A DNA stretch of 64,000 nt from Diphasiastrum complanatum (GCA_029204225.1 MU832119.1:22189-86188); one strand, 5' to 3'. Shown: positions 36,290 through 49,142, counted from the first letter of the stretch. Notes: generated by a model not told the origin, from the letters alone. Made by a program: numbers and translations.

Positions 36290-39200
36290 GTAGGTTCCTG
36301 TATCAAGAGACATGCAGACTCAGGAGTATACCTTGTGGGCTGTGTGTGCACTCGGCTTGATCTTCTAGGAGGAATCGACCGATGAACCACTCCTGGAACT
36401 TGTTATTGGGTAGCAACAACGTCTTCGTCTGATTTGTTGTCAAATAGTGGGTCGACAATGGACACGCTTGAGCCTAAAGCTCGGATAGTCATGTCAATGG
36501 TAGGTGATAAAGGTTCTCCTGGAATAATATCTTTGTCTTTGATGTCGACAAACTGATCCTCGATAAATATTGTATCCTAGCTGTACAAGATTTGTTGGGT
36601 ATCGAGATCATACAGTTTGTATGTGTTATCAGATGAAGTATATCCAATCTTGAGTCCTTGGAAGTTGAATTTCTCTCTCATGTCTTTTGGGATCTGTGCG
36701 TAGGCAACGCATCTGAATACTCTTAGGTTCTTCATACAAGGCTTAGAGTCTGTCCACACCTCATTGGGTGTTTTGCTTGAGAGGGGCTTGGTCGGACATC
36801 TATTCTGGACGTAAGTTGCAGTGGAGATAGCTTCGGCCCAAAAGCTCTTGGGCAGCGATGCATGCGCCAATATACATTTGGCTGATTCAACCAGAGTACG
36901 GTTCTTCCTCTCGGCTAAGCCATTAGACTGAGGACTATAAGGAGTGATAAATTGCTGCTCAATGCCTTGGCTCTGGCAGTACTCCTTAAATTAAGTAGAG
37001 ATGTACTCTCCACCATCTTCAAACCCAGGGCCTTGATCGTCCTTCTAGTCTCTTTTTTTGCGTGCTCCTTGAAGATTTTGAAGCGATTGAAAGCTTCTGA
37101 TTTCTTCTTGATAAAATACACCATAGTCCTTTTAGAGAATTCATCAATAAAAGTTATAAAATACTTCGCATCCTTCAGAGAAGGATTCTTCATCAGGCCA
37201 CAAATGTTTGAATGCACAACGTCTAACAATCCTCTAGTAGTATGCTGATGGCTTGATCTAAATGGTTTCCTAGTCTGTTTACCAACTAAACAGCCTTGAT
37301 ACACAGGTATCTCGACTTTATTACTAGGATAGTCTAGATCAAGAACAACAGAATGTTTAGACATTTGTTGTACAGCTGCATGATTCAAGTGACCAAGTCT
37401 ATAATGCCAAAGTAAACGTTTATATGCTTGAATAGAAGTACTGAGTGCCTGACTAGAGACAGAAAAACAATGAATTAATCTATACAAATATCCATGCCTC
37501 TTTCCGAGTGCTAGGATCTTGTCTGTCCTATTAACTACTTTGCACTAATCACATTCGAATTCTACTTTATGTCCTAGATCTGTGATTCTGCTTATAGAGA
37601 GCAGATTTGTAGATAAATTGGGTACATATAGGACTTTAGAACGTAGGTTAGATTGATCATTTGCAAAGCTCAATCTCACAATACCTTTACCTTTAATAGC
37701 TTGTGTGCTATTATCACCAAGGTGAATGTATTTGTTGGTACTGTAAGTTGTATAGGACTCGAAACAGCCAATGAGGCTAGTCATATGCTGAGTGGCACCG
37801 GAATCCAAAAACCAAGAACTGTCATTGGATGCTCCTTGATGGCTGGTCATGAAGGCATCATGATCCACTTCTTGAATGGGCTGTGGAGCTTCTGTAACTG
37901 CATTGGCCACTTAATTCGACTGTCCCTTGTTGTTGTTCTTTTCTTGTAGTATCCGGCAGTCTTGAATCTCATGGTTGTTTTTCTTGCAGTATCTGTAGAA
38001 CACTTCTTCTTTGTTTGTAGATTCGACTGTTCTTTCTGCTGTGTTGGTACCTGGGCTTGCTTTGATTGCTTCGAGCCTTTTTTCTTCTTCTGCTTAGTTG
38101 TGCTCTTGTTGGTGTAGAAAGCGTGAGAATCAGTTGAGGAACTAGAGGCTTCGTTCCTCTGTGCGTCTTCCTGCAACAACATTGTAATGACTCTTGAAAG
38201 AGTCAACTTTGGATGTGTCGTGATGATCATCACCCAGCTGTCGTATGAGCTTGGCAAACTTGTAAGCAATTGTATCACTGCGTCTTGATCGTCTATGACA
38301 GATTTGACAACAACCATTTGCTTCAGCAAGTTCTTGAATTGGTTGATGTGATTCTGCAGAAAATCACCATTCGTCATCTTGAGGGAGTAAATTTTTTTTT
38401 TGAGATGTAGTTTGGAAGCTATATCTATCACTTCATATCATGTGCTCAATATATCCCAGACTTCTTTGGATGTTTGGGCTTCGGACACATGGCCGATCCG
38501 AGTATCCAAAATGTTGAGGATGATCAGCGCGAATGCTTTACCATCCTTCAGCTTCCATCTGGCAATTGTTGCGTCGTCAGCTTTGGGTTTCTCCTCTGCA
38601 CCTGTAACAATGGCATACAATTCTTTAGCCATTAGCACAGTTCTCATTTTATATTTCCACAGATGGTGATTGGATCCATCAAGCTTGTCCTTGATAGGAT
38701 TGGCTTTCCCTTGGGAATTCATGTGGAAGATTAGTCTAGGTGATAGAAATAACTAACAGTGACTTAAGTATGAAAATTTGATGCTAAATTACAGAACAAT
38801 AAGACAAATACTCTATTGGCTAGTAGAGTTTTGTTACTATGGAAGCTTATTAGGCTACAGAAATCAGCTCTGATACCATGTTGGAAAGACGGGTGTGAAG
38901 AAAGATAACTCAAAAAAGAAATGAACACGAAAAGAAACGAACTCAAAAAAGAAACCAACTCAAGTAGAAATTGTTTGTGCGTAGCGAAATAAGCTATCTT
39001 ATTCTTTTCTCAAGCACGACTATGCCTATCAGTCTCAAACAGAACATTAGTGATAGAAATCACGTTCAATCTGATTATGTAGGCAAACATTAAGCATCAA
39101 AACATCAGAAAGATAATTTGTCGTGAACAACTAGACTAATTATAATTCGCGAAGAGCAGACATCTAGATTAAGTAGATAGAAAGCCAGACAAAACGTAGA

Positions 39201-40014
39201 AAAGCATTGCAATATTGACACAAATATGAACGCAGAACAAACAGTGCTGTAATTAGATTAAGTATAGCAAAATATACAAGTCAATAATGTAGGTGAACAC
39301 AAAACAATAGCAAACATAACCGTGTGCTTCACAAAGCTAATCACACAATCTGTAAAGGTGATGAGCCTATTACTGACAATACATCTGGAAGAAAAGAATC
39401 AATGCATGAAAGGATCTACGATGTCTATCTTTGATTAGCAGTGATGTTTCGTTCTCTCTCTTCTATTCTGATGCCGTTTTGATGCAGTTCTGTTATATTA
39501 TCTGAATACGCATTGGTATTCAATATATACATAATTTTTATAGGTGTGCAGATGAGAAAGGTACAAAAGTGGATGTGCTGTCTGTGGGAGATCGTGGGTG
39601 GTTGTTATCGTTGTCAAATTTGATTGCATAATGCATGGGATGAGTGTGAGGAGGCCGTGATGTCAGCCTTCGCTAGAATTAACGTTGATAAAAATACGAA
39701 AAATGCACTCTGACAAATGTCTAAAAAACTGATTTACAGGGTACCTTCGCTTTTCTATAAGGGCACCTTTGGCATTTGTAGGATAGTGTCATCTTTTTTG
39801 CCTATCACAAATCACGTGTAAAAACACAATGCCGTCTTTTTCACCTTTTTCGTCTGTGGAAATTTACTTGTATTTATGTAGAGAGTCATATTTTTTGCCT
39901 GTCTTATTTTACATGTAGATATGTAGACTATGCGAGAACACAAGTAAAATACAGCAGCATGAATGGAGGCAGATTAAAATAGGATTTAGGAGAGTAAAGG
40001 AGATAAATCCAGCA
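36290..40014 (-). mobile_element. Ty1/copia element A2
   Basis: Minus strand: 5' LTR (40014-38879), primer site (38878-38867), gag from 38722 (MNSQGKANPIKDKLDGSNHH), zinc-knuckle region, protease (SSWFLDSGATQHMTS), GAG-pre-integrase (LLWHYRLGHLNHAAVQQM) and integrase (to about 36577). The hinge region runs to 36290, where the A3 LTR begins. The pol half beyond the hinge is not present on the far side of A3. Broken, several breaks. Close relative of A1 and A3. Confidence 0.8.
38879..40014 (-). repeat. 5' LTR of copia element A2
   Basis: 1136 bp; the plus strand reads TGTTGGA ... TCCAGCA, flanked by the primer site at 38867-38878. Slightly longer than the A1 and A3 LTRs. Confidence 0.85.
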
Positions 40015-40416
40015 ATGTTCATGTTGTCTGGAAAGATCTTGCTAAAGTTTTTAACAAGTAGATGAGCTGCTTCTTTGTTGATACTACATTCTTTGTTCCG
40101 ACATTGTGTAATGAAAGGAATAGATCCTTCATTTTTTTGATAAAAGAGGTAAGGTCTCTGTCATCTCATCGTAGATTTGTCAACTGATCTTCAAGAAGCA
40201 TGATCCGGCTATGTGATTTTGTTTGAAATCTGGTAAGCAATGTATCCCACATCTCTCTTGCATTAGAGAGTGTTGCAAGGTCAAGCGTTAGGCTATCTTC
40301 GATGGATGATGACAAGATGGCTATTGTCTTGTCTTTCTTCTCTCTCCATTCTTGTAGCTCTCTGCCAGTAGTTGTAGGCATCTCTTCGGTGCCATCTACC
40401 CAGGGCCATAGCCATT

Positions 40417-43400
40417 TACAAGTAGAGGTGAGGAAGTCCTCCAAATCCAAGGTAGAGCCTCCAAATGTCCTCCAAGAAACTTGCAAGCTTCAAGATGCTC
40501 CCCGACTCTGAGCTAGGATGCCTCCACCTACAAGTAAGGATCTGCAAGCCTCTAAGGATCTCTCCTCCACCTGTGTCCCTACTCTTTAAACACAAAGATA
40601 GATAACAAGCTGGCCTCAAGTATTCACCACCCAACCATAGCTAGATCCAAGCTCCAAGCAAGATCTATCTAGCACCCCCTTGCTACCCATAAACTAATCA
40701 CAAGCATACCACAACAGACTATAGCATACTCAAGATCCAAACCCTACTTATGTCCCATACCATAAGCAAGATCCAAACCCTAAGCATACTACAACACTTC
40801 CTAGCATACTCAAGATCCAAACCCTACTTATGTCCCATACCATAAGCAAGATTTAGACCCTAAGCATACTACACACAAGAAAACACTCTACACCCTAGTA
40901 GCCACACCGGAGCATAAGCAAAACAAACACCTACCTACCCTTAACCAAGGACATTAGTACCTTAGGTGGCTTAGGTGTGTCATCAAAGTATTTTGCAGCC
41001 CTAATAGCATCTTCTAGGGTTTTTTGGATGGTTCCTACGAACATCCACTTGATAATCTTTTGGTAACCCATCAATGAATATTAACATTTGTACCTTAGGC
41101 AGAATGTCACTATAAAGTGAGTTCAGATACTCATGAAAATCTTGAATAAATTGTTTCAAACCTTTATTCATGGTTAGATGACTCAACTTTTGGAAGTGTT
41201 CATAGTCATCTAAAAGTGGTAGGAAGTATTCAATAAAAACTATGCAAAAATCTTCCCATGTACAAGGTTGATTGCCTTTTGCAACTAGGTCATCCCACCA
41301 TACTAAGGCTCTTCCCTCGAGGAACATAGTAACAGTGGATAGTTTTTCACATTCATGGAATTGGTTCATGGCAAAGTATTTGTTCCAAACATTTAGCCAA
41401 GAATTTACCACTTGTAAGTTCCTATTTTTCTTTTCTCCCTTAAACACTTTTACGGGAGGTAGAACTACATGCTTCTTCTGATTGGCTAACCTAGACTCTA
41501 AGTCTTGGTCTCTTTGATTAGTTTCAAGAAGCTTCTTATTAGTGGCTTGAATTTGTTGGTATAAAAGTTCAAGAGCTTGTGTCACATTGGATGGGTTTGA
41601 TAGATCAAATGTCGGGTTTTCATTGGTTTGATCCATTGGGGTTGATTGTGTGTTTCCCTTTTATGCAAATACAACAACAAGTGCTCAAATTAGATTGATA
41701 GAAATGTTTCCATTTTTACATCCAATGCAAATAAAAAGCCTTTACTTCTATTCATTCAATCTTATTGTTTGTAAGCTCAATCCAGACCTATTATTTGCAA
41801 GCTCAATCCAAACTTAAGAGGAAAACAACAAGAAGCTACATTTGCCTTGATCAAAAGCAAAAATGAAAACCAAATCTTTATGTAAACTTAAATTAACTAA
41901 TCCAAGCTAATGTTTACATAAAATTCTCATTGCAATTTTAATTCCGTGTGTCATTTCAAAAGCAACCAAAGTTCTCACATTTCTCACTATTCTAGATCTC
42001 CAAATCCATGAAACTAGTGTTTAGAAATGGATAACTAATGAAGCTTTATGAAAAATTCAATTTTCAGATCTGATTTTCAGATTTACAGATCTGAAAATCA
42101 TAACTTCATGATGACAGAAAACAAAACTTCAAAACTTGTTTTATGCACAAAGTTACACTACCATTTCCTTCCTACATTGCCATTTTCATAAAACTAGGAG
42201 ATAGAAAGGTGTAACTAATGAAGTTTGGATGAAAACTTCACTTTTCAGATCTAATTTTTAGATTTACAGGTCTGAGAAATAGAACTTCAAACACTTCATT
42301 TATGCAAAAAAAAACACTAGTTTTGATCAAAACACATAGCTAGAATCAATCGTTTTGCAAAGAAAAGTTTGTGTATGTAGAGGAAGACTTCCTCTAACCA
42401 TCCCACAAATCCTTTTTCAGAACTTTTAAAAATCCAAAGCCCACTTTAAAACTTCTCTAACATGATAAAAAATCAACCCCTAAACAATTCTATAAGCATC
42501 ACTACTCTCTTCCAAAGAGAACTAGATTCATTGGGTACTTCAACTACAAGCTACCTACAACTAGAAAAGCCAATAATCTTTCTCAAAAACATTTTAGTTG
42601 GTGATCTTAATAGAACTTGAAGAAGGTTAGAAAGGTTACCATCCTTTGTCTAGCTCTGATACCACTTTTATAGGTAGAGGTGAGGAAGTCCTCCAAATCC
42701 AAAGTAGAGCCTCCAAATGTCCTCCAAGCAACTTGCAAGCTTCAAGATGCTCCCCAACTCCAAGCTAGGATGCCTCCACCTGCAAGTAAGGATTTGCAAG
42801 CCTCCAAGGATCTCTCCTCCACCTGTGTCCCTCCTCTTTAAACACAAAGATAGATAACAAACTGGCCTCAAGTATTCACCTCCCAACCATAGCTAGATCC
42901 AAGCTCCAAGCAAGACCTATCTAGCATCCCCTTTCTAACCATAAACAAATCACAAGCATACCACAACAGATTATAGCATACTCAAGATCCAAACCCTACT
43001 TATGTCCCATACCATAAGCAAGATCCAAACCCTAAGCATACTACACACAAGAAAATACTCTACACCCTAGTAGCCACACTAGAGCATAAGCAAAGCAAAC
43101 AAGAGAGATCTCCCCCCTCCCAATGGGCACCCTACTACCCTCATATAGATGGCCCATGGACCCCTCCAATGCACTATAGAGTTCCATGCTCATCTAATGA
43201 GGAAGCCTAGGGGAGTTAAAGAATCTCCAAGTGGTCTAGGACCAAAGTATACTTGCACAACTTGGGCATTGGGACCTAGTAGGAGGGCGCCCTCCCAAAG
43301 GTTCCGTTGAGTTCCCAACTCCCACAAGAAAGGCATTCAAAGAGTCATAGGTTATGGAAGGAGTCTCTTGACATTCAAGATTGAGACCCAAGGTTTAGAA

Positions 43401-43715
43401 AAATAGTCATCCAATGACTTTTTAACATCTCTCTAGGTTCCATACCTCCATCCAAGGAATAGACACCTACCTGCCCTTAACCAAGGACATTAGTACCTTA
43501 ATCTAAGGTACCTATCCTTAATCTTAAGGGTACTCCTTATCCAAGAGTCACGTGACTCCATACCTCCGACCAAGGTACAGTCACTTGCCTGCCCTTATCC
43601 AAGGGCACATACCCTTATCCAAGGGTAACTTGCCATTTAGCCCCCAACACTAAATGGACCAATAGGGGTCTGAAGTACTGCTAGTTACATAGGTATGTAA
43701 CATAGCCCTTATCCC
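40417..43715 (-). mobile_element. Ty3/gypsy element G, nested in copia F
   Basis: Bounded by related LTRs: left about 40417-40964, right about 42665-43715. The minus strand has a primer site (42664-42653) beside the right LTR, a long AT-rich leader, and a 211-codon gag frame (41636-41001). Gag reads 'MDQTNENPTFDLSNPS' and 'TMFLEGRALVWWDDLVA' with a Retrotrans_gag-like layout. No protease or pol is present, so this is a gag-only, non-autonomous or decayed copy. The left LTR is about half as long as the right and carries an extra 80-bp tandem copy. Confidence 0.75.
40724..40880. repeat. 80-bp tandem duplication in left LTR of G
   Basis: The segment starting TAGCATACTCAAGATCC occurs at 40724 and 40804 in the left LTR but only once in the right LTR (about 42976). 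Confidence 0.85.
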
Positions 43716-44740
43716 TTCAATATGAGAGAGATCTTTATTTTTCATGCTAGGAAGTTCGACCCGGCTGAGTCAAGGATTTTGCAAATCTTCGACTGTATAC
43801 TGCTGATCGATGCCATTGTTGTAGATTGTGTTGTTCAGCTGTTCTTTCTGGTTACTTTTTTTTTATACTTGTTTCCTGGATCTGATAGCTCTTTAACTAT
43901 ATCAGGTCTCGGATATGAGCCTATCGTGGCTCTGATACCACTGTTGAAAAATCTCTTGGCCGATAAGGGTGCAGTGGGTATCCAGACCCGAATTATTTCG
44001 TTCTCTGATACCCATTGTTGAGATTCTCATATAAACAAATCCAGATGGAATTCGATTTTGTCCTCGGGTCTATTGCCCTCTGTGACAAGATCTACAATCC
44101 TCCAAAGTGATAACAGACACTATTGACTTATGTCGAATTTACTTATGCATTCGACAAAGTAAAATAAGTGTGCAGAATAAGATTAAAACCAGTTGATTAC
44201 AAACATACAACTATCAAACAATCAAGCATTCGATCATGTTAAGACAAGAAACTCTTCTGCACAAGACAGCTACTGCATTATCAAAGAATTTCTTAAGCGT
44301 CGTTGTGACAGACCACACAACGCGTCGACGCGAAAGAAACTCTATCTTTTGCGAACCAAAAAAAAAACTTGTCGCACTTACTAGCGGACTTCTTGAACAT
44401 TAGCTTGAAGGCTACACAGTGCTCAACTTACATTGGTATCTTGCCAATCTACTACAACTGCATAATTACTAATCAGGATATACATGTATGTAGAGAGGAG
44501 GACACGATTAGCAAATCAGGATATTACAAGAACAGTCGATTAAGCATGTCCTAACGATATCCTGTCAGTCTCTGGAGGACGACATCCTCCTGATACTTTC
44601 ACGATCTCATCTGTCCTTTTATGCGTGGAGATCCGCCGTCCTTTGGGTCTTCGTGTCTTCTTGTGCCTTTGGCTGTCATTAGGTCGCCTTGGGTCCACAA
44701 ACCTTTTATCTTCGTGTTCATGTTTGTTTGACCGTCGTCT

Positions 44741-44868
44741 TTATATCTTCGATCCTCAAAGCTTTTTTGTTCGTTGTCTTCATGTCTTTGGTCCTCGAAG
44801 CATTTCTATTCGTCGTCTTCATGTCTTCGGACCTCGAAGCTTTTCTGTTCATGACCATGTGCCTCCCT
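44741..44868. repeat. ~42-bp repeats inside the LTR of F
   Basis: Three imperfect units with the core CCTCGAAGC-TTTCT-TTCGTCGTCTTCATGTC at about 44747, 44789 and 44826. The unit length is a multiple of three, so chance frames also look repetitive. Confidence 0.75.
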
Positions 44869-45082
44869 TGTTTCTCTTCTGCCTTGAGCTCTAAAGCTAT
44901 CATATCTTTGTGGCCATAAACAATTTGTTTCTTCATTTCTCCCTTTGACTCCATGCCCTTGTTGAAAGCATTGAACGGAATCAACAAGTGAGTGTTCACT
45001 CAAGCTCTTGCTTCTAATGGTAGATTTTTAATTTGGTTCATGTGTTTTTGCTGTTGCTAATCGAAATATTGGGTTCTTGTAG

Positions 45083-45698
45083 GTTGAACGAAAAGGCTGT
45101 AGTGAAAACTAAACTTAAAGATGTTTTGTATTCTGTACGAAAGCTAGGAGAGTGTGATGCTTCATATTTTCATAGCAAATTTTCTTCTAAGGATCTAGCG
45201 AAAGTTCAATTGGTTCGAGATTTGGAGAAGAAGAAGGGGGTTGAGCCTTGGTACCCATTGACAAGATTTATGCTAGCTAAAATTGTCTATACTGTATGTA
45301 TTGGTTTCAGATGACTTGCCCCTTTTATTTGTTGATTATTCTTACAAAACATGGTGTTACATGTCAGTATACTTTTATGTATACAGCATGATCTTCAGAA
45401 AGAGCTTACAAAGCTTATAGAAAAGAGGTCAGAGTTGGCATCTGATTCGAAGAGCCATAGTGATATGGAAATGTGTTTACGAAAGAAATATGGGAATCAG
45501 ATGACGAAACTTCTTGGAATAGTTGATCCTAAGCATGGAGAATAGTGGTTCAAGCTAATTACCACCAAAATGCTTGAGGATAAGAATTTTGGAATGGTAT
45601 TGAAAAGCTTAATATCTTGCATTTGGCTGAGGTTACTAATGAAACAAGATACCAGTGGCTGTCTCTGTGCTTGGGTGGAGGAGTGGCCTGAGACCAGT
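45083..45698 (+). pseudogene. 5' exons of a decayed gene (possibly the methyltransferase-like one)
   Basis: Exon 45083-45293 follows an acceptor (TTCTTGTAG) and reads 'LNEKAVVKTKLKDVLYSVRK', 'GVEPWYPLTRFMLAKIVYT'. A GT-AG intron of 93 bp (45294-45386, phase 0) leads to 'HDLQKELTKLIEKRSELASD' and 'CLRKKYGNQMTKLLGIVDPK'. The frame then has a stop and a frameshift before reaching a GC-rich LTR-like block at 45699. I do not recognise the family. Same-strand coding-like exons resume after 49.2 kb, so this may be the upstream part of that gene. Confidence 0.4.
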
Positions 45699-46965
45699 AT
45701 GTAATACCCCAGGGTGACAAGGCTTTTCGCTTGTGGGTGGGCTGTAGCGCAGGCATCCCAAAGGGAGCCGGGAACCACGACTTAGCTTCCCAGCCTTCAA
45801 CTCTTGCCATCCAAACCCACTTGACATACAAGCAGCCAACTCGCCAACAACGATCAGACTTAACCAACTTGAAGTTCCGAAAACCAACATTGAGATCCAA
45901 CCTGGCGCCATGCCAGATCGGGGGTCCCGACGTGGGTGACTTCCCTCCAAGCAAGCCGCCCGACATACATCAAACTCAACCAACTCGAAGCTTCGTTACA
46001 AACGAGTAACATCCATTCCAAGCAAGCGGTCTGACTTACATTAGACTTAACCAACTGAAAGCTTCGTCACGAGCGCTGAAAGCCAACCTGGCGCCACGCC
46101 AGACTGGATAGCCATAAACAGGTAACATCCACCCAAGCAAGCCATCCAACTCAGCCGACAAGTTAGAGCCCGTTCCCCAAGAGCTTAACCCATTCACGTT
46201 CATGCAAGGAACACTCAGAACCACAAGCCGCGACAGATATGGAAACAACCAGTTCTTGGACCAAATGGTCCCGACAGCATACCGCTGGCGCCACGGACCG
46301 AATGGTCCCGACGGCATACCGCTGGCGTCCCAGGATACGACCCTCAGCTATGTGCCAAGTTAAAAATTTTGAAAGCGGCCTTACAACTGGCGCTTTTACC
46401 GAACACTGAAACCCAGAAGGTAATCAGAGTCAGTTTGAGGAAAATCCCACTTTATTGATAAATCTGAGAAGGTTACATTTCAAGTGTGTGACCGACCCTA
46501 GTCTCCGGGGCGCTAGCATGCCAAGGCGAGAGCCATGACAACATTCCAGCAAGGGCGGCTGAGACTTGGTTGGAGCTCGCCCTGAGTCGCAACCCGCACT
46601 CCCCTATAGTATTGGTGTGATTCGGCACCCCCCCTCATACCAAGCACTCTACCCAAGCTGGTAAAGCACGTTTTTCTCTCTCTAGGATTTTCTCTTTCTA
46701 GAAAGTCATTTTCTCTCTCTAGATTTTATTGATCCCCAGGCTTCCTTTAATCATGCCTAGATCGTGTGAGGTGATTGCACATCGATCTGAGCTCTCTGGA
46801 CTTCGCTAGAACCGATCAAAGATTTTCAGCCATAGGAACTTGGCGCCGGCTGGATTCTGGTCACAGTGGCGCCGGGAGCGGCGCCGGCGCCGTTGGCGCC
46901 GGGAGCAGCAGGGGCGCTGCTGGCGCCGGGGACATAGCTGGCGCCGATGGCGCCGCAAGTAAAGC
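45699..46965 (+). mobile_element. GC-rich LTR-like block K
   Basis: Begins TGTAATACCCCAGGG, a typical gypsy LTR start, and is far richer in GC than its surroundings. It has internal near-repeats: CCAACCTGGCGCCA-GCCAGA twice, AATGGTCCCGAC-GCATACCGCTGGCG twice, and ACTTAACCAACT-GAAG words three times. Near 46841 TTGGCGCCG could be a primer-binding site, after which GGCGCC is densely repeated. No gag or pol is seen. Long frames on both strands here reflect base composition. It lies between exons of the decayed 45-51 kb gene. Confidence 0.4.
46842..46954. repeat. Cluster of eight GGCGCC palindromes
   Basis: GGCGCC at 46842, 46868, 46880, 46886, 46895, 46922, 46940 and 46949. Forward reading gives a Gly/Ala-rich frame. 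Confidence 0.95.
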
Positions 46966-47166
46966 TTGTAAAGGTAGCTTTACAACATGGGCATGGAAGT
47001 GTTTTACGAGACAGGTAGGCTGTAATGTTGTGCGATTCTCGAGTTATGTGAGAGTACTGGAGGTATGGTTTTTATTTTGTAACTCTTTTAAAGTTGAACA
47101 ATAGTTTAATGTATTGAAGCATTGTTTACGTTTTTCTTCTTTCATTGTTGTTGGGTCTCTAGACAT

Positions 47167-47762
47167 TGTAAAAATTACAACAAATAAGGATCCTAAAACA
47201 CTTGAAATGATGAGGGAAACAATAGATTATGATTTCATAAGATTAGCACAAGTTGAACCATCAAAATCCATCAAAAATCTATGCTTGAACCTCACTAAAT
47301 GGCCCAAATCCTTGAAGAAGGCTTCACACGTACCGGCCTCCCACAGTCTGAGTACTGTACACCAGACCTACATTCAATCCTATAATCATTAGTAATCACA
47401 AGTACTCAAATAATTATGAACATAGAGAACAATTGCACCATTATGAGAGAAAAAACATGAAATTGCTTAATTGATTTTGGTGAGATATCATCACCTATAT
47501 ATACATGATCCATCACGATTTTGGGCAGGTATGAGTAGCCCTAAACCTATCCCTAATGCTAATTTTGGTGGATCTTTCATCCCTACTAAGTTAGGGTTGG
47601 AATCTTGAAGATCCCTCAACAATGCAAAAACTACCAAAAATAGCTCCTATTTTTTCTCCCTTGTATCTAAGCATAATTTGGACTCATTCCAAAGCTTCTA
47701 ACACTTAGGTCTACTTGAGAGCATCCTTATGAATGGAATCCTATGCTATTTGGCACGTGTCA
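47167..47762 (-). repeat. 3' LTR of element J
   Basis: About 596 bp, plus-strand start TGTAAAAATTACA and end GCACGTGTCAA. Pairs with 48538-49142. Confidence 0.85.
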
Positions 47763-48537
47763 ACTTAGGAGGTGTAAACAGGATGCTGCACAGCAAGATA
47801 GGAAGAAGTCCGATCCTCAGCCGTAGCACTTGAGCCTTCTTCAAGCATATGCATATGATGTTCATCAAAGATGACATCCCTTGAAACAACAAATTTGTTT
47901 AAGGATGGGAGATAGACTTTGTAGCCCTTGCTTGAGCTTGCATATCCAAGCATGATCCCTCTTGTGGAAGATGGATCCTCCTTGGTTCTTGTTTCCAATG
48001 GCACATGCACATAACATATACACCCAAAAACTTTCAAGTGATTAAGATTGGGTTTCTTTCCATACAACATCTCATAAGGAGTTTTGCCTTCAATGGCTTT
48101 GCAAGACACCCTATTCATCAAGTAGTTTGCACATACAAGAGACTCACCCCAAAAGGATTTGGGCAAACAAGCATCTAATCTTAAAGCCTTAGAATATTCA
48201 CATAATGTTCTATTCCTTCTTTCAGCAACTCCATTTTGTTGAGGAGTGTAAGGACAAGAAGTCTCTTTCTTGATCCCTTCCTCCTCACAAAAGGCCTTGA
48301 ACTCATTGGAGATGAATTCTCCACCATTGTCACTTCTAAGAATCTTGATGCTATGATTATGATGCTTTTCCACAAACAACTTGAACTTTACAAAAGTATG
48401 TAATTGACTCACTTTGAGTTCTAGAATCAATACTAGATGCTAAGATCCAATCTACATAAGATTTAGATAAAAAATTGTGATCAAATTGAATGAAAACCAA
48501 GGATTTAGCTCATTTCAGCCTTTAGGCTCTGATACCA

Positions 48538-49142
48538 TGTAAAAATTACAGCAAATAAGGATCCTAAAACACTTGAAATGATGAGGGAAACAATATATTA
48601 TGATTTCATAAGATTAGCACAAGTTGAACCATCAAAATCCATCAAAAATCTATGCTTGAACCTCACTAAATGGCCCAAATCCTTGAAGAAGGCTTCACAC
48701 GTGTGAAAGTACGGCCTCCCACAGTCTGAGTACTGTACACCAGACCTACATTCAATCCTATAATCATTAGTAATCACAAGTACTCAAACAATTATGAACA
48801 TAGAGAGCAATTGCACCATTATGAGAGAAAAAACATGAAATTGCTTAATTGATTTTGGTGAGATATCATCACCTATATATACATGATCCATCACGATTTT
48901 GGGCAGGTATGAGTAGCCCTAAACCTATCCCTAATGCTAATTTTGGTGGATCTTTCATCCCTACTAAGTTAGAGTTGGAATCTTGAAGATCCCTCAACAA
49001 TGCAAAAATTACCAAAAATAGCTCCTATTTTTTCTCCCTTGTATCTAAGCATAATTTGGACTCATTCCAAAGCTTCTAACACTTAGGTCTACTTGAGAGC
49101 ATCTTTATGAATGGAATCCTATGCTATTTGGCACGTGTGACA
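48538..49142 (-). repeat. 5' LTR of element J
   Basis: About 605 bp, plus-strand start TGTAAAAATTACA and end GCACGTGTGACA. Contains TTCACACGTGTGAA, a 14-bp palindrome that is disrupted in the other LTR. Confidence 0.85.

Larger units (their letters stand above)
40015..44986 (-). mobile_element. Ty1/copia element F, split by gypsy element G
   Basis: Minus strand: LTR (44986-43942, ends TGTTGA and TCAACA), primer site (43940-43929), and gag start at 43816 (MASISSIQSKICKILD). After the 3.3-kb gypsy insertion, gag resumes at about 40425 ('WLWPWVDGTEEMPTTTGREL', 'EWREKKDKTIAILSSSIED') and runs to 40015, where the A2 LTR starts. Same gag family as element L. Broken. Layering shows F is older than G. 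Confidence 0.75.
47167..49142 (-). mobile_element. Short copia element J with near-identical LTRs
   Basis: Two direct repeats (47167-47762 and 48538-49142, about 600 bp each) differ at only about ten sites. The minus strand shows a primer site (48537-48526) beside the right LTR. An interior of under 800 bp encodes one 221-codon integrase segment ('ILRSDNGGEFISNEFKAFCE', 'PYTPQQNGVAERRNRTLCEY', 'VFGCICYVHVPLETRTKED'). Gag, protease, RT and RNase H are absent. Low LTR divergence suggests a recent insertion; the copy must have moved with proteins from elsewhere. Confidence 0.85.

Noticed and set aside
45559-46317. Overlapping long frames on both strands
   Set aside because: Located in GC-rich block K; low stop density explains them and no domain is visible.
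46775-47104. Gly/Ala-rich 109-codon frame
   Set aside because: Created by the GGCGCC cluster; no flanking coding evidence.
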